Part shown: positions 9,246 through 18,488 of the stretch, in pieces | Layout: every line of letters starts with the position of its first letter | How positions within the stretch are numbered: the first letter of the stretch is position 1 | Assembly (NCBI GenBank): GCA_028822445.1 | Contig: JAPKDQ010000001.1 | Location: forward strand, 62,001-126,000 | DNA from: Rhodospirillaceae bacterium | Lineage (GTDB): Bacteria; Pseudomonadota; Alphaproteobacteria; Rhodospirillales; Rhodospirillaceae | Reading direction: 5' to 3' | Length of the DNA stretch: 64,000 bases | The notes under the pieces: model-generated | What the model was told of the DNA's origin: nothing | Database searches by the model: none | Seen by the model: the letters and a program-made list of their open reading frames with translations, nothing else | Position numbers and translations under genes: made by a program

Positions 9246-10001
9246 ATGCGCGAGCTCTTACTTATTGCATCACTTTTGTGCGCGACTGTTGTGCAGGCCC
9301 CGGTCTATGCGGAAGATGAAAACACCGGCACCAATTTGAACGTGAGTCGTGAGATCGTTGGGACGCTGCGGCTTCAAACCAAAAGCGACCAGCGGTTCCG
9401 AGGCACAGAGGAGTGGCGCATTTTTGTCCATCCTGATGGCTCAAGAACGATGATTCTCACTAAGGACTTCCTCGCAGCGAACGCCCTCCAAATCATGACA
9501 GCGCATGTCGATCAGAATTTCCGCCCCATCGACGTCTACGCGACCTATTGGGTTCCTGACGGGTATCGCGGTTCTATTCGCGTCGCTCTCGACGGGGAGA
9601 CCTTGCGGGCTGTGTCTGAGGCGCCGACCGGGTCGAATACAGAAGAAATTTCTGTGCCAGACGAGGTCTCCGTCGTGACCCATGGCGAGTCGATGAATGG
9701 CTGGTATCTGGCCCAGGGTGAGCGGGATGCTGAGGGCACGCACAAAGCAACCTATTACATCCTTGGTCCCACACGCGATGGGTCTGAAATAGTACGTGGT
9801 CTCTTGGTGCCAGAGACGTTTCAATATATTGGCAAAGAGACTGTTACAGTTCCTGCTGGGACCTTTGAAACCGAACGCTATCTTTTGACTAATATCGAAA
9901 TGTGGATTACCGGTGAAGATCGTATTCTCGTTAAGCAGTCTCTCACCGATGAGGACAAAGAGTATGTTCTTTCGCACCTTGAAGAGATTCAGGCGGACTA
10001 G
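9246..10001 (+). CDS. Exported protein of unknown function
   Basis: A 251-residue protein with a Sec signal (MRELLLIASLLCATVVQA, cleavage near VYA). The mature part is beta-rich. Near the end it has TVPAGTFETERYLL, a phrase seen in DUF3108-like periplasmic beta-sandwich proteins, but no confident family could be assigned. It is coupled to DUF1838 upstream and to the substrate-binding protein downstream (3 bp gap, GTG start), so a shared export-side task is likely. Confidence 0.6.
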   Translation: MRELLLIASLLCATVVQAPVYAEDENTGTNLNVSREIVGTLRLQTKSDQRFRGTEEWRIFVHPDGSRTMILTKDFLAANALQIMTAHVDQNFRPIDVYATYWVPDGYRGSIRVALDGETLRAVSEAPTGSNTEEISVPDEVSVVTHGESMNGWYLAQGERDAEGTHKATYYILGPTRDGSEIVRGLLVPETFQYIGKETVTVPAGTFETERYLLTNIEMWITGEDRILVKQSLTDEDKEYVLSHLEEIQAD

Positions 10002-10004
10002 ATC

Positions 10005-11537
10005 GTGATCTACAGACACACAGTTAAGCTTTCTCCTTTTATACCCTCGATCTTTGTAGGGTTATTCCTGAGCGCCTTAATGGCGGCTCAGCCAGTGTTG
10101 TCTGCCGATAAAATTCTTTCGATTGGTACATCTCTGATCGGTCCAAACCGAGGGCACGCCTATCAAGGCATTACGATGCCGGCGATCATGCCGCTCAATG
10201 CAATCTACGACACCGTAACAGTGATCGAAAACGATGGGTCCGTCGGGCCTGGCCTGGCCCTGTCATGGGAGAGTGACGATGCCGTAATCTGGCGCCTAAA
10301 ATTACGTGAGGGTGTTTTGTTCTCGAACGGCGTTCCGTTTACGGCGGATGCAATTGTGAAGTCGGTTGAGCACATGCGAACCCTAGAGGCAGGGCTGTGG
10401 TCGATCAGCACAACGCTTTATCAGGTTGCGAAAGCGCGTGCTTTGGATGACCACACCGTCGAAATCGAACTTAATCAACGGGACGCTTTGTTTCCTATTC
10501 ATGCTGCCGTGTGGCGCATACCAGAACCAGGGGCCTGGGAAACCATGTCCGGGCCAGACTATGAATCGAACCCGGTGGGTACGGGCCCATTTCAAGTGAC
10601 GAAATGGAACCAAGCGGGTGTTGATATGCGCGCATTTAAAGGCTCGTGGCGCGCACCCAAGCTGGATGGTCTCTCATTTATTGTGATTCCAGACCAGACT
10701 GCCAGGCTGCAGGCCATTTTATCCGGCGCAGTCGATTTTGTTGTTGGTCTTGGCCCCGACGATGCGGCGCCAATAGAGGCAGACGCAGGGCGTTTGGTTT
10801 TGCGCAATCTGGCAACCGTTCAGTTTCTCGGTTTTATGACCGTCAATGGCGGCCCGGTGGTCGACCGTCGGGTGCGGTTGGCGTTGAACCATGCCGTCAA
10901 TCGAGATGCTATTATCCAGGCGCTTCTACAAGGCGTCGCGAAGCCTTTGTCACAGTTGGCCTATCCCGGAGCCTTTGGATACGATCCTGACCTCCCCCCC
11001 TATAAGTATGATCCAGACTTAGCGCGCGCCTTGCTGGCTGAGGCTGGTTATCCGAATGGGCTGGATCTTGTGGCTTCAGTCGCATCACGCGGTGCGAATG
11101 ACCTTTTATTCTTCCAGCAAATTGCACTCGACCTTGCGAAGGTCGGTGTTAATGTAGAAATGCAGGGAAAGCCAGCGTATCGAAATATGCAGGATCTATT
11201 CTTTGGGAAAACTACAAGCAACTTAAACAGCATGCTTGTGCGTGGGCCTGATCCTGTTGCGGCTTACCGCCATCGCGTATGCCAGGGCATTCTTCCAGAC
11301 CGTTTTCCATACCACTGTGATGAGGCGCTCTTGCCATTGCTCGAGCAAGCGCGGACCCAAGTATCTGCCGAGGCGGCGCTACCGTTTTATCGCGCGGTGT
11401 TGGCGCATGAGCGCGACAACCCTCCGGGCATTATTCTTTGGCAGGGTGTCGATTTTGATGGTCTGACCGCTGAGGTTGCCGGATACGCTCCGGTGCAAGA
11501 CGTTATGAACTTCGAGGATTTTGATCTCATTCCTTGA
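10005..11537 (+). CDS. ABC transporter substrate-binding protein, OppA/DppA family
   Basis: A 510-residue periplasmic binding protein of family 5. It starts at GTG 10005 with a Sec signal (FIPSIFVGLFLSALMAAQPV) and has WRLKLREGVLFSNGVPFTAD, the family hallmark, near residues 90-110, then NHAVNRDAIIQALLQG and LLAEAGYPNGL. Usual ligands are peptides, opines, sugars or metal chelates. No permease or ATPase genes lie nearby, so this is an orphan receptor; it is probably co-transcribed with the preceding exported protein. The ligand cannot be predicted. Confidence 0.85.
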   Translation: MIYRHTVKLSPFIPSIFVGLFLSALMAAQPVLSADKILSIGTSLIGPNRGHAYQGITMPAIMPLNAIYDTVTVIENDGSVGPGLALSWESDDAVIWRLKLREGVLFSNGVPFTADAIVKSVEHMRTLEAGLWSISTTLYQVAKARALDDHTVEIELNQRDALFPIHAAVWRIPEPGAWETMSGPDYESNPVGTGPFQVTKWNQAGVDMRAFKGSWRAPKLDGLSFIVIPDQTARLQAILSGAVDFVVGLGPDDAAPIEADAGRLVLRNLATVQFLGFMTVNGGPVVDRRVRLALNHAVNRDAIIQALLQGVAKPLSQLAYPGAFGYDPDLPPYKYDPDLARALLAEAGYPNGLDLVASVASRGANDLLFFQQIALDLAKVGVNVEMQGKPAYRNMQDLFFGKTTSNLNSMLVRGPDPVAAYRHRVCQGILPDRFPYHCDEALLPLLEQARTQVSAEAALPFYRAVLAHERDNPPGIILWQGVDFDGLTAEVAGYAPVQDVMNFEDFDLIP

Positions 11538-11654
11538 GGTTTATCGGTCTTTCTGGTGCAACCCGTCGCTAATGAAATGGAAACAGAAGATGGCCTTGGT
11601 CCTTAAGGGGTGATCGGCCATGCTGACGGATAAATTCAGGCTGAGGAGCAAAGA

Positions 11655-12452
11655 ATGACCAGACGTGACTTGCTTGCCGCTGCTGCTGTTACAGCATTTG
11701 CAGCGAATACTGGTGCGGGTGCTTTGTCAGCCGCCCCGGCGGTGGACCGCAGGGTTTATGTTTTGGTGCATGGTGCATGGCACGGAGGCTGGTGCTGGCG
11801 TTATGTACAGGAGCTGCTGGAAGCGGCCGGTCACAGTGTTTTTGCGCCATCTCTAACTGGTCTTGGTGATCGCGTTCATTTGCGTAACCCAGACGTTAAC
11901 CTCAGTACCCATGTGACTGACATCGTGAACCTATTCGAATTCGAAAACCTTCACGATGTTGTCCTGGTTGGCCATTCCTACGCTGGTCATGTAGTCAGCT
12001 GGGTCGCCGATAAGGTCAAAGACCGCATTAGTCACGTCGTTTACTTGGATGCGGTTCTTCCGACCGATGGGAAGCCATTCCTTCCACCGGGCGTTGGTGA
12101 GTCGCGCATTGGCGACGCGAAGGACGGTTACCTCATGCCGGTCTCCAGTATGGAGTTTCTTGGCATTGCTGAAAGTCACCATCTCTACGACTGGGTTGAA
12201 AGCCGGTTGGTCGAGCACCCGTTACCGACGCTAATGGAAAAGATCGTCTATGAAAACGGTGGGCCTGCGGGATTACCCAAGACCTTCGTTCGCTGTACGC
12301 AAAATGAGCGTATGGCGAGCGGCGCAGCAGACCCGGTCTTTGTGATGGCTGATAGTGATCCAGAATGGTCCTACGTCACGCTCGACACGGGCCACGACCT
12401 TATGGTGACAGCACCAGAGGAAACGGCAGAAATTCTTTTGGGGATCAGTTAG
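11655..12452 (+). CDS. Exported alpha/beta hydrolase (HNL/MES esterase-like)
   Basis: A 265-residue alpha/beta hydrolase with a twin-arginine leader (TRRDLLAAAAVTAFAAN). HGAWHGGWCWR forms the oxyanion region, GHSYAG (residues 106-111) holds the nucleophile Ser108, LDTGHDLM gives the catalytic His and an acidic residue lies between. The pattern matches plant hydroxynitrile lyase / methyl salicylate esterase homologues of bacteria. GAGGAG precedes ATG 11655. The stop overlaps the last bases of the convergent gene at 12449. Ester hydrolysis in the periplasm is the likely role. Confidence 0.82.
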   Translation: MTRRDLLAAAAVTAFAANTGAGALSAAPAVDRRVYVLVHGAWHGGWCWRYVQELLEAAGHSVFAPSLTGLGDRVHLRNPDVNLSTHVTDIVNLFEFENLHDVVLVGHSYAGHVVSWVADKVKDRISHVVYLDAVLPTDGKPFLPPGVGESRIGDAKDGYLMPVSSMEFLGIAESHHLYDWVESRLVEHPLPTLMEKIVYENGGPAGLPKTFVRCTQNERMASGAADPVFVMADSDPEWSYVTLDTGHDLMVTAPEETAEILLGIS

Positions 12453-12811
12453 CCGGCGGCGAAGTCGTCTGCGAGCTTTTCGGGGTCTTCGTTTAAGCTC
12501 TCATTTTCGACTGCTTCCAGTTCCTGGTGCACGATGCGAAGGATGCGGGCTATGTAGTCCGCATGCCATTGCTGTCGGTCCTTAGAGGCATCGTCATCGG
12601 GGCGGTAGGCGTCGATGTTTGCCTTGGTGACGGGTATACCGGCTTCGAGAAGGCGCTCAACGGTATCTAAACGTTCGCGATTAACGGCCAATTCCGTAGC
12701 TACCGCCATCGTAATCGAAAGCACGCGCTCCACCGCGGGGTCGTCGAAGAAATATGGCCGTTTCCCTTTGGCTTTCGCATTTGCAAGTTTGTTGACGTCG
12801 ATCTCGTTCAT
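12449..12811 (-). CDS. Hypothetical protein, 120 residues
   Basis: An acidic, helix-rich, soluble protein without signal peptide or membrane segment. It starts MNEIDVNKLANAKAKGKRPYF, continues DDPAVERVLSITMAVATELAVNRERLDTVERLLE and ends in a Glu/Asp-rich tail. No family was recognised. It lies 32 bp downstream of the 408-residue methyltransferase on the same strand, so they are likely one operon and may work together; the pairing is the only clue to its task. Confidence 0.65.
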   Translation of the reverse strand: MNEIDVNKLANAKAKGKRPYFFDDPAVERVLSITMAVATELAVNRERLDTVERLLEAGIPVTKANIDAYRPDDDASKDRQQWHADYIARILRIVHQELEAVENESLNEDPEKLADDFAAG

Positions 12812-12843
12812 AATGTTTTCCTAGGCTTTTTTGTCTCTAGATT

Positions 12844-14070
12844 TTATTTCCAACCGCCGAACAAATACCAGCGCTCACCTTTGTAGGCATTGTGTTTGGA
12901 GCCACCATCGTCTTTCAGTTCCGCTTTATGTCTAGATATAATGCTAGACCAAGGTTGGAATTGACCTTGCTCAATATCGGCTTCGGTGCCCCCATCGAAC
13001 ATCTTACTTGAGTTAAAACCGGCCTTGGCCATGACATCAAAGACGTCCATAACGTGAAGCTTCGACCAGAACGGTTCGTTATTGTACCAAGCATCCCAAT
13101 CGCGGGTAAACTGATCATAGAGCGGTGTTTCCGGTGTAAAGTTTGGTTGTTCAACGTTCAAAAACAGTCCGCCGGGTGTCATCAAACCGAAAACCTTTTT
13201 CATCATGCTGTGAATCGAGGCTGTGGATGTCTCGTGCCAGAACATAGTTGTCTGCACCCAGTCGAAGCTGTTCGGATCCAGGTCCAACGCATCGCCATCA
13301 GCATGAATGAATTTGACGTTCTCATACCCTAGCGCTTGTGCCCGCGCGTGCCCCCAACGCAGCATGGGTGCTCCAGCATCAACAGCTACGACTTCGGCGT
13401 CTGGGAATGCCTGAGCAATCGGCAGCGTGTTGACGCCGATGCCTGCGCCCAGATCAAGAATACGCTTAGGGGAAAAGTCAGGAAATCTCTCTTTTACAAA
13501 GTTGACGATGGAGCGGCCGCCGCCATCGCCTTTCGACGACATTGACCCTGCCGTCGTAATGAATACGCCAGTCTCATAATTAGCGCCGGCAAGAACATCG
13601 TCTTCAACAACGTCCGTGTAATAGCTCCCTGGCATACAATGATTGTCAACCGCAGCTAAGTAGCGCGGCACTTCAGCGTTGGGGTCAATCTGAAGTGTAT
13701 CCTTCCCGGCGTTAAACTGTTTGGCCCTCCCAATCAGATCATCGAGTTGTCGCAATACGACGTGACGTCCAGCTTGTTGCCGCTGTTCCATGGTGTTGCG
13801 TCTCAGCGCCGCCCAGCTCTGATAATAGGAATCTCCAAGCATTGCTTGTCGGACCTGCTGCCGGGTCTTCAAAGCGTGCCCAGTTTCTTTTTCATATTTT
13901 GGACTGACACGGTTTTCAAAAGCAGAGCGGTTGCCTGGGAAGACATTCTGGTTCAAGTGCACGTTTAGATTGGTCAGAAAATTAAAGCGCGCGGTTTCAT
14001 CATGATCTACGTCCGGGGACATTGGGTGCTGTCCAGTTCGGTCGTAGGTTGGTGGCAGTGACGTGGCCAT
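12844..14070 (-). CDS. SAM-dependent methyltransferase with long N-terminal domain
   Basis: A 408-residue protein whose C-terminal half is a class I methyltransferase: motif I ILDLGAGIGVNTL near residue 211, VVAVDAG as the acidic loop, IHADGDALDL as motif II and GLFLNVEQP as the post-motif. The first 180 residues are helical and unusual (ALRRNTMEQRQQAGRHVV, then CMPGSYYTDVV) and were not assigned to a family; they may bind the substrate. It shares a likely operon with the unknown gene at 12449. The substrate is unknown. Confidence 0.75.
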   Translation of the reverse strand: MATSLPPTYDRTGQHPMSPDVDHDETARFNFLTNLNVHLNQNVFPGNRSAFENRVSPKYEKETGHALKTRQQVRQAMLGDSYYQSWAALRRNTMEQRQQAGRHVVLRQLDDLIGRAKQFNAGKDTLQIDPNAEVPRYLAAVDNHCMPGSYYTDVVEDDVLAGANYETGVFITTAGSMSSKGDGGGRSIVNFVKERFPDFSPKRILDLGAGIGVNTLPIAQAFPDAEVVAVDAGAPMLRWGHARAQALGYENVKFIHADGDALDLDPNSFDWVQTTMFWHETSTASIHSMMKKVFGLMTPGGLFLNVEQPNFTPETPLYDQFTRDWDAWYNNEPFWSKLHVMDVFDVMAKAGFNSSKMFDGGTEADIEQGQFQPWSSIISRHKAELKDDGGSKHNAYKGERWYLFGGWK

Positions 14071-14472
14071 GGATGGGCGCTCCGTAAATGGTCAAGGGAG
14101 ATAGATTATCATCAATCTACTACTCAACTGTACGGATTCTACTTTCGCTACCGTTTAGTCAGTGAACGCGCAGTTTAGGGCCTAGTGTAGCGATCCCGCT
14201 GGTGCTTATTGTGCCTTCATACGGCCCCAGTGTATCGCTGCGTGCGATGTCTGTATTGAGGGCTAGGCTGCACTAGATTATTTAGCTTTGACCATCATCT
14301 CTTCAATCTGACGATATAGGATAATAGGTTACTAAGGCCCACAGAATTTCTTGGGCCGGCTTAGCGTCTATTCTCAGAAAATGACTAAAAGGGTTGCCCG
14401 CTGGCCCGCCAATAGGGTAACAGCCGTGTCAAAATACGCATTAATCTTTCTGAGTTCGGAGTGAGACCCACA
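14071..14472. other. Divergent intergenic region
   Basis: About 400 bases between the minus-strand methyltransferase and the ferredoxin, so promoters for both should lie here. GGCCCA (14336-14341) and TGGGCC (14352-14357) form a small hairpin with a 10-base loop. TTGCCC at about 14392 lies 17 bases before GTAACA, only a weak promoter match for the ferredoxin. No gene is seen. Confidence 0.45.
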
Positions 14473-14790
14473 ATGGCCATCATTAATGTAACAAATCGCG
14501 CCGGTGAAGCTCATCAATTTGAAGCCAAAGTTGGTGCGACGCTGATGGAAATTCTACGTGACAACGATATGGATGTAGAGGCCATTTGTGGTGGCTGCTG
14601 TTCCTGTGCGACTTGCCACATTTTCGTCGATGATGCCTGGGTCGATAAGATTCCTGCAAAGTCGGAAGATGAACAAGAACTTGTCGAGGAAACGGAAACT
14701 TACCAGGCTATTAACTCACGCTTAAGCTGTCAGGTTTCTATGACTAATGACCTCGATGGTTTAACGATTGTCGTTGCGCCAGAAGAATAA
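14473..14790 (+). CDS. 2Fe-2S ferredoxin, adrenodoxin type
   Basis: A 105-residue vertebrate/ISC-type ferredoxin carrying electrons to P450s, dioxygenases or iron-sulfur assembly. Cluster ligands are C39, C45 and C48 (CX5CX2C in ICGGCCSCATC) and C86 (LSCQV). Two extra cysteines (C42, C43) lie in the loop. ATG 14473 starts at MAIINV; the in-frame GTG 14461 is less likely. No P450 or reductase gene lies beside it, so its partner is elsewhere. Confidence 0.9.
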   Translation: MAIINVTNRAGEAHQFEAKVGATLMEILRDNDMDVEAICGGCCSCATCHIFVDDAWVDKIPAKSEDEQELVEETETYQAINSRLSCQVSMTNDLDGLTIVVAPEE

Positions 14791-15019
14791 GGTTCTGTTA
14801 ATCGTTGTGGGACCACTCAAAGCCGCCTAAGCCGACTGGTTCCCGCGCAATAATTATTACATCACTCTGTGTTTGAGTGCGGCTAAGTTCTGGTACCTGT
14901 ATTGCTGCGGATGCGATCGCAGATGCTTGACGCTCTCAAGGCACGGGATCAAAACATGCCCTCACAGCAAAACTATGAACTGGTAGTGAGTAAGATGATC
15001 ACCGTGATCTGCAGGTTTA

Positions 15020-16003
15020 TTAATGTTCCAAGACCGGATTGAACATGGCGTCGAGTATGTCTCTGGCGCCGGTCAGCGCATTGAGGTGCATCAAAGCGCG
15101 TTTCTCTCGCAACGGTCTATTCAGGTTCGCCCAGAGGCGACGGTAGGGGCGGCTGGTTACTAGGTCTCGCATTGGTGTGTCGGCTTGAAGGTGCTGTTGA
15201 ATTCGTTTGGCGGCGGCCTCATCAATATCTGGTGCTTGCGCTGCCGACTTACGGAAGAAGCTATGGATGTGGTTTGTGTGCGGTTGAAGGGTGGTATATT
15301 GAGTCGATAGCCCAGCAATATTTGCAGCGAGGGTTAGCCCCTCTTTGGAAAAGGTGTGTAGGTGAGCGAAATGAAAACGCCGCTTGGGTCCGTGATACCG
15401 TGCTTCAACATTCGGGACCTCTATAACGATCACGCCATCTTCGCTAAGGTGGCTTACCAAACCTTTTAGAACGGCAACCGGGTTTGCTAAATGCTCAAAG
15501 ACATGGTGCAGCGTAATGACGTCCCACGGCGTGTCGGGCGTCTCTAAGTCAGAGACCGTGCCGACCTGGATGTTGATGCCGTACTCTGTCTTTGCAAATT
15601 CTGCGTAGCCGCGGTTCGGCTCAATTCCTTGGGCCATATATCCAGCCTTCGTCATGAGATATGTGAATTCACCGCCGCCTGCACCGACATCAAGGATTCT
15701 GTGTCCTCGTTTGAGGAACGGCGAGAATTGCTCCAGCCGTTCCAGTGCGCGGAGGCCGGCGCGATATACATGTTTACTCTTCGGTATTAGCACACCCTTG
15801 TAGGCTGAGCGGTACCGCTTTGTGTAAAACCTGTCGAGGTCTGCCTCTGTAGGCTGCGGATTCGTAAACACATGACCGCACCGTTTGCACAGGTCTGTGG
15901 TAAGTGTGCCGCCGTGCCTATCCCGGTCGCCGACCCGGATCAGGTCGTTATTCGCACACAATGGGCATGGAATGGTGAGGCCCTTGAAGTTTGGCGCCGT
16001 CAC
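15020..16003 (-). CDS. Class I methyltransferase with N-terminal zinc ribbon
   Basis: A 327-residue methyltransferase of the group seen in polysaccharide and lipid clusters. The N-terminus has two CxxC pairs (CPLC near residue 14, CKRC near 39), a likely zinc ribbon. Motif I is ILDVGAGGGEF near residue 103; ITLHHVFEHL is typical of this group. It begins at GTG 16003, overlapping the acyltransferase stop (GTGA), which indicates translational coupling. With its neighbours it probably modifies an envelope glycan or lipid; the acceptor is inferred from context only. Confidence 0.8.
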   Translation of the reverse strand: MTAPNFKGLTIPCPLCANNDLIRVGDRDRHGGTLTTDLCKRCGHVFTNPQPTEADLDRFYTKRYRSAYKGVLIPKSKHVYRAGLRALERLEQFSPFLKRGHRILDVGAGGGEFTYLMTKAGYMAQGIEPNRGYAEFAKTEYGINIQVGTVSDLETPDTPWDVITLHHVFEHLANPVAVLKGLVSHLSEDGVIVIEVPNVEARYHGPKRRFHFAHLHTFSKEGLTLAANIAGLSTQYTTLQPHTNHIHSFFRKSAAQAPDIDEAAAKRIQQHLQADTPMRDLVTSRPYRRLWANLNRPLREKRALMHLNALTGARDILDAMFNPVLEH

Positions 16004-16905
16004 CCGTTGTTCTCTTCTCGTGGCCAGCGGTTATGCAACCAAAGCCATTGGCCAGGCTTTCTTCTGATCCATTCTTCGATGGTCTGATTAATTTTAAAAA
16101 GTGTGGTGCGAACATCTTTGCCTTGGTCGCCTGTATCTTCCGGATACCAGGGTTCCTCGAAGGTTACGCGAAACCGGCAACCGTCCAGTCGTTCACAATT
16201 GGCTGGGAGAATAGCGCAATTGTATCGTAATGCTAATCTTGCGATGGCGTCGCCGGTCATTGCGTCTCGCCCAAAGAAGGGGATCGCTAGGCCTGTGTTC
16301 ATTTTCTGGTCGACAGCCATTTGCACAAAACCGCCAGCTTTAAGAATGCGCATGATTGTCCGTGCGCCGCCCGCCCCTTTGGGAATAAGGGTAGACGCCG
16401 CGTGTCCGCGTGCGCGCTGAAGTAAGTTCTCGATGAGTGGATTGTTGGGCTCGCGATAGACCAATGCAGGGGGTGTCGCATTCCAACCTACGGCTAGTGC
16501 AGCAACTTCCCAGTTTGCGATGTGACCGGCGAACATCAATGTCGGTCGGCCACTCTCGGCTAGGGTTGCAATGTGTTCCAGGCCGATGACTTCAACACGA
16601 TCTGATTCCGCCGCCGTTCCGAGCCTGGACAAAGTGGCGTATTCCGCCATCACCCGCCCAAAGTTGTTCCACACGTCGGCCAGAATTGCTTGGTATTCTA
16701 TCTCGGGAAGGTCGGGTAGGGCGCGCGCAAGATTGCGCCGTGCTGTTCGGTGGGCGCGGCTCATTGGACCAAACCACCCAGCAATTTTACCCCCAAAGCA
16801 GGACACCCAATCAATTGGAAGAAGGCGGAAGAGCCCAAAGAGCCCGTAAGCCAATATGGCTTCCAGTCGGTATAAGACCGGTTTTGTGGGTGCCTGTCGG
16901 GCCAT
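16000..16905 (-). CDS. Lipid A-type lauroyl acyltransferase (LpxL/HtrB family)
   Basis: A 301-residue membrane-associated acyltransferase transferring an acyl chain onto lipid A or a related lipid. The catalytic HX4E motif is GHIANWE; one N-terminal hydrophobic helix (ILAYGLFGLFRLLPIDWVS) anchors it. The C-terminus QWLWLHNRWP is diagnostic of the LpxL/LpxM group. It shares a 4-bp overlap with the methyltransferase downstream and is divergent from the glycosyltransferase at 17027, together making a small envelope cluster. Which acyl position it modifies is unknown. Confidence 0.85.
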   Translation of the reverse strand: MARQAPTKPVLYRLEAILAYGLFGLFRLLPIDWVSCFGGKIAGWFGPMSRAHRTARRNLARALPDLPEIEYQAILADVWNNFGRVMAEYATLSRLGTAAESDRVEVIGLEHIATLAESGRPTLMFAGHIANWEVAALAVGWNATPPALVYREPNNPLIENLLQRARGHAASTLIPKGAGGARTIMRILKAGGFVQMAVDQKMNTGLAIPFFGRDAMTGDAIARLALRYNCAILPANCERLDGCRFRVTFEEPWYPEDTGDQGKDVRTTLFKINQTIEEWIRRKPGQWLWLHNRWPREENNG

Positions 16906-17026
16906 AACGGGTTATTTTTCCATAGTGAGGTGGAAACCAAGGACAGGGAGTCTATTACGTCAAGCCAGTGATGGGGTACAGTACGTAAACGTCTACGAGG
17001 GCGTTGTTGTCTAGGTACCGGGGTTT

Positions 17027-18103
17027 ATGCGTCTTCTCCACACGATTGCTGGCGGCCGTCATGGCGGCGCTGAACGGTTCTTTGTCGATCTTGTGACGGC
17101 GCTCTCTGACCGGGGTGTTGAGCAGCATGCGATAACGAGGCCATACCCAGGCCGGGTTCATCAATTGGTCCAATTCGGTTGCGGCGTTACCGAAGTCCGG
17201 ATGGGCGGCCCGCTAGATTTTTGGTCAAAATCGAGAATTAAGCATGCGTCATCGGATTTTGCCCCTGACATCAATCTGGCCTGGATGAATAGGGCGGCCC
17301 GCTACGCAGCGTCTGGGGCCTGGATTAATATTGGGCGCTTGGGAGGTTACTACGATCTAAAATATTACCAGTCGTGTGACCACTTGATCTGCAATACGCC
17401 GGATTTAGTCCGCCATTGCGTTGACAGTGGTTGGCCAGAAGGCCGTGTTGACTACATTCCAAATTTTGCGCCAGCACCCGACAGCACCCCTGTTTCTCGT
17501 GGTTCTTTACGTACGCCAGATGGCGCCGCTGTTTTATTGGTGCTTGCTCGCCTTGAAGAGACAAAAGCAATTGATGTGGCGATTAACGCACTCGTTCATT
17601 TACCCGAATCGTTTCTATGGATCGCTGGCGAGGGGTCTTGTAACGATGCTTTGAGGGCGTTGGCGGAAGCGCTTGGTGTGGCTGATCGTGTGAGATTCCT
17701 GGGTTGGCGTGACGACAGAGAAAACCTTTTAGCTGCCGCGGACATATGTCTTGTCCCGTCCCGTCATGAGCCCTTCGGTAACGTCATCGTCAACGCGTGG
17801 GTGGCCGGCACCCCGATCGTAGCCGCGGCCAGCGAAGGCCCGAATTTCTTAATCGACTCTGAGGCGAACGGCGTCCTCGTTCCGGTGGATGACCCGGTTG
17901 CGATGGCTGCGGCAGTTTGCACACTCCTTACTGATGCGTCTTTTTTGCAGCGTCAGGTGTCTGGGGGGCAATCCAGTATTGTCGAGTCGTTTTCTGAGAA
18001 TTCGGTTGTGTCGGCTTACATAAGATTGTTTGAGTGGCTCATTGAGCGGACGAGCCGCGAGGATGCTTTGCGTGGACCACCTCTCAGCCGGTTCGGGGCA
18101 TAG
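17027..18103 (+). CDS. Glycosyltransferase family 4
   Basis: A 358-residue GT-B glycosyltransferase. The N-terminus has the GGRHGGAERFF acceptor/donor loop, and the C-terminal domain reads VLLVLARLEETKAIDVAI, then SRHEPFGNVIVNAWVAGTPIVAA, with the EX7E motif that binds the nucleotide sugar. No membrane segment is seen. It is divergent from the lipid A-type acyltransferase, suggesting a sugar is added to the LPS core or a glycolipid. The sugar is not predictable. Confidence 0.87.
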   Translation: MRLLHTIAGGRHGGAERFFVDLVTALSDRGVEQHAITRPYPGRVHQLVQFGCGVTEVRMGGPLDFWSKSRIKHASSDFAPDINLAWMNRAARYAASGAWINIGRLGGYYDLKYYQSCDHLICNTPDLVRHCVDSGWPEGRVDYIPNFAPAPDSTPVSRGSLRTPDGAAVLLVLARLEETKAIDVAINALVHLPESFLWIAGEGSCNDALRALAEALGVADRVRFLGWRDDRENLLAAADICLVPSRHEPFGNVIVNAWVAGTPIVAAASEGPNFLIDSEANGVLVPVDDPVAMAAAVCTLLTDASFLQRQVSGGQSSIVESFSENSVVSAYIRLFEWLIERTSREDALRGPPLSRFGA

Positions 18104-18488
18104 TTGAGCCCAGGCCAGAGGGGGCCAGTAGACGAAATCATTTAGGCGTTGCAGGCAGCGACGAGGTTCGTAATCACTTTGGGCTGATCGAGATTATTAA
18201 ACCGTTGCAACCCCTTTTGCCGCCTAGAACGTGTCATGGGCGTTGGTGACTTGCGGCGGATAAGTGGCAATGAGCTCTAATGCTGAAGGTCGCAGTGTGG
18301 CCAGCGTAGTAGCCGCCGTGAGGATGGTACTCGATGAATTACTTGACGATATGATGAAACATATCTCTTTAGCTCCCCGGTAGACTGCAGTTTCTATCTG
18401 TAAAGGCTTGTCCTTATGGTTGTTCGTGTGGTCACACCTCGCTAGTATCCGCGACTTTCCAGCTCCCGGTATGACTAAGGAATAATCC
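18104..18488. other. Intergenic region with one weak small ORF
   Basis: About 385 bases before thrC. A 37-codon frame from ATG 18270 to TAG 18383 (MSSNAEGRSVASVVAAVRM...) looks helical and protein-like, but has no clear ribosome binding site and was not recognised. No terminator with a T-run and no strong promoter were found. Confidence 0.35.
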
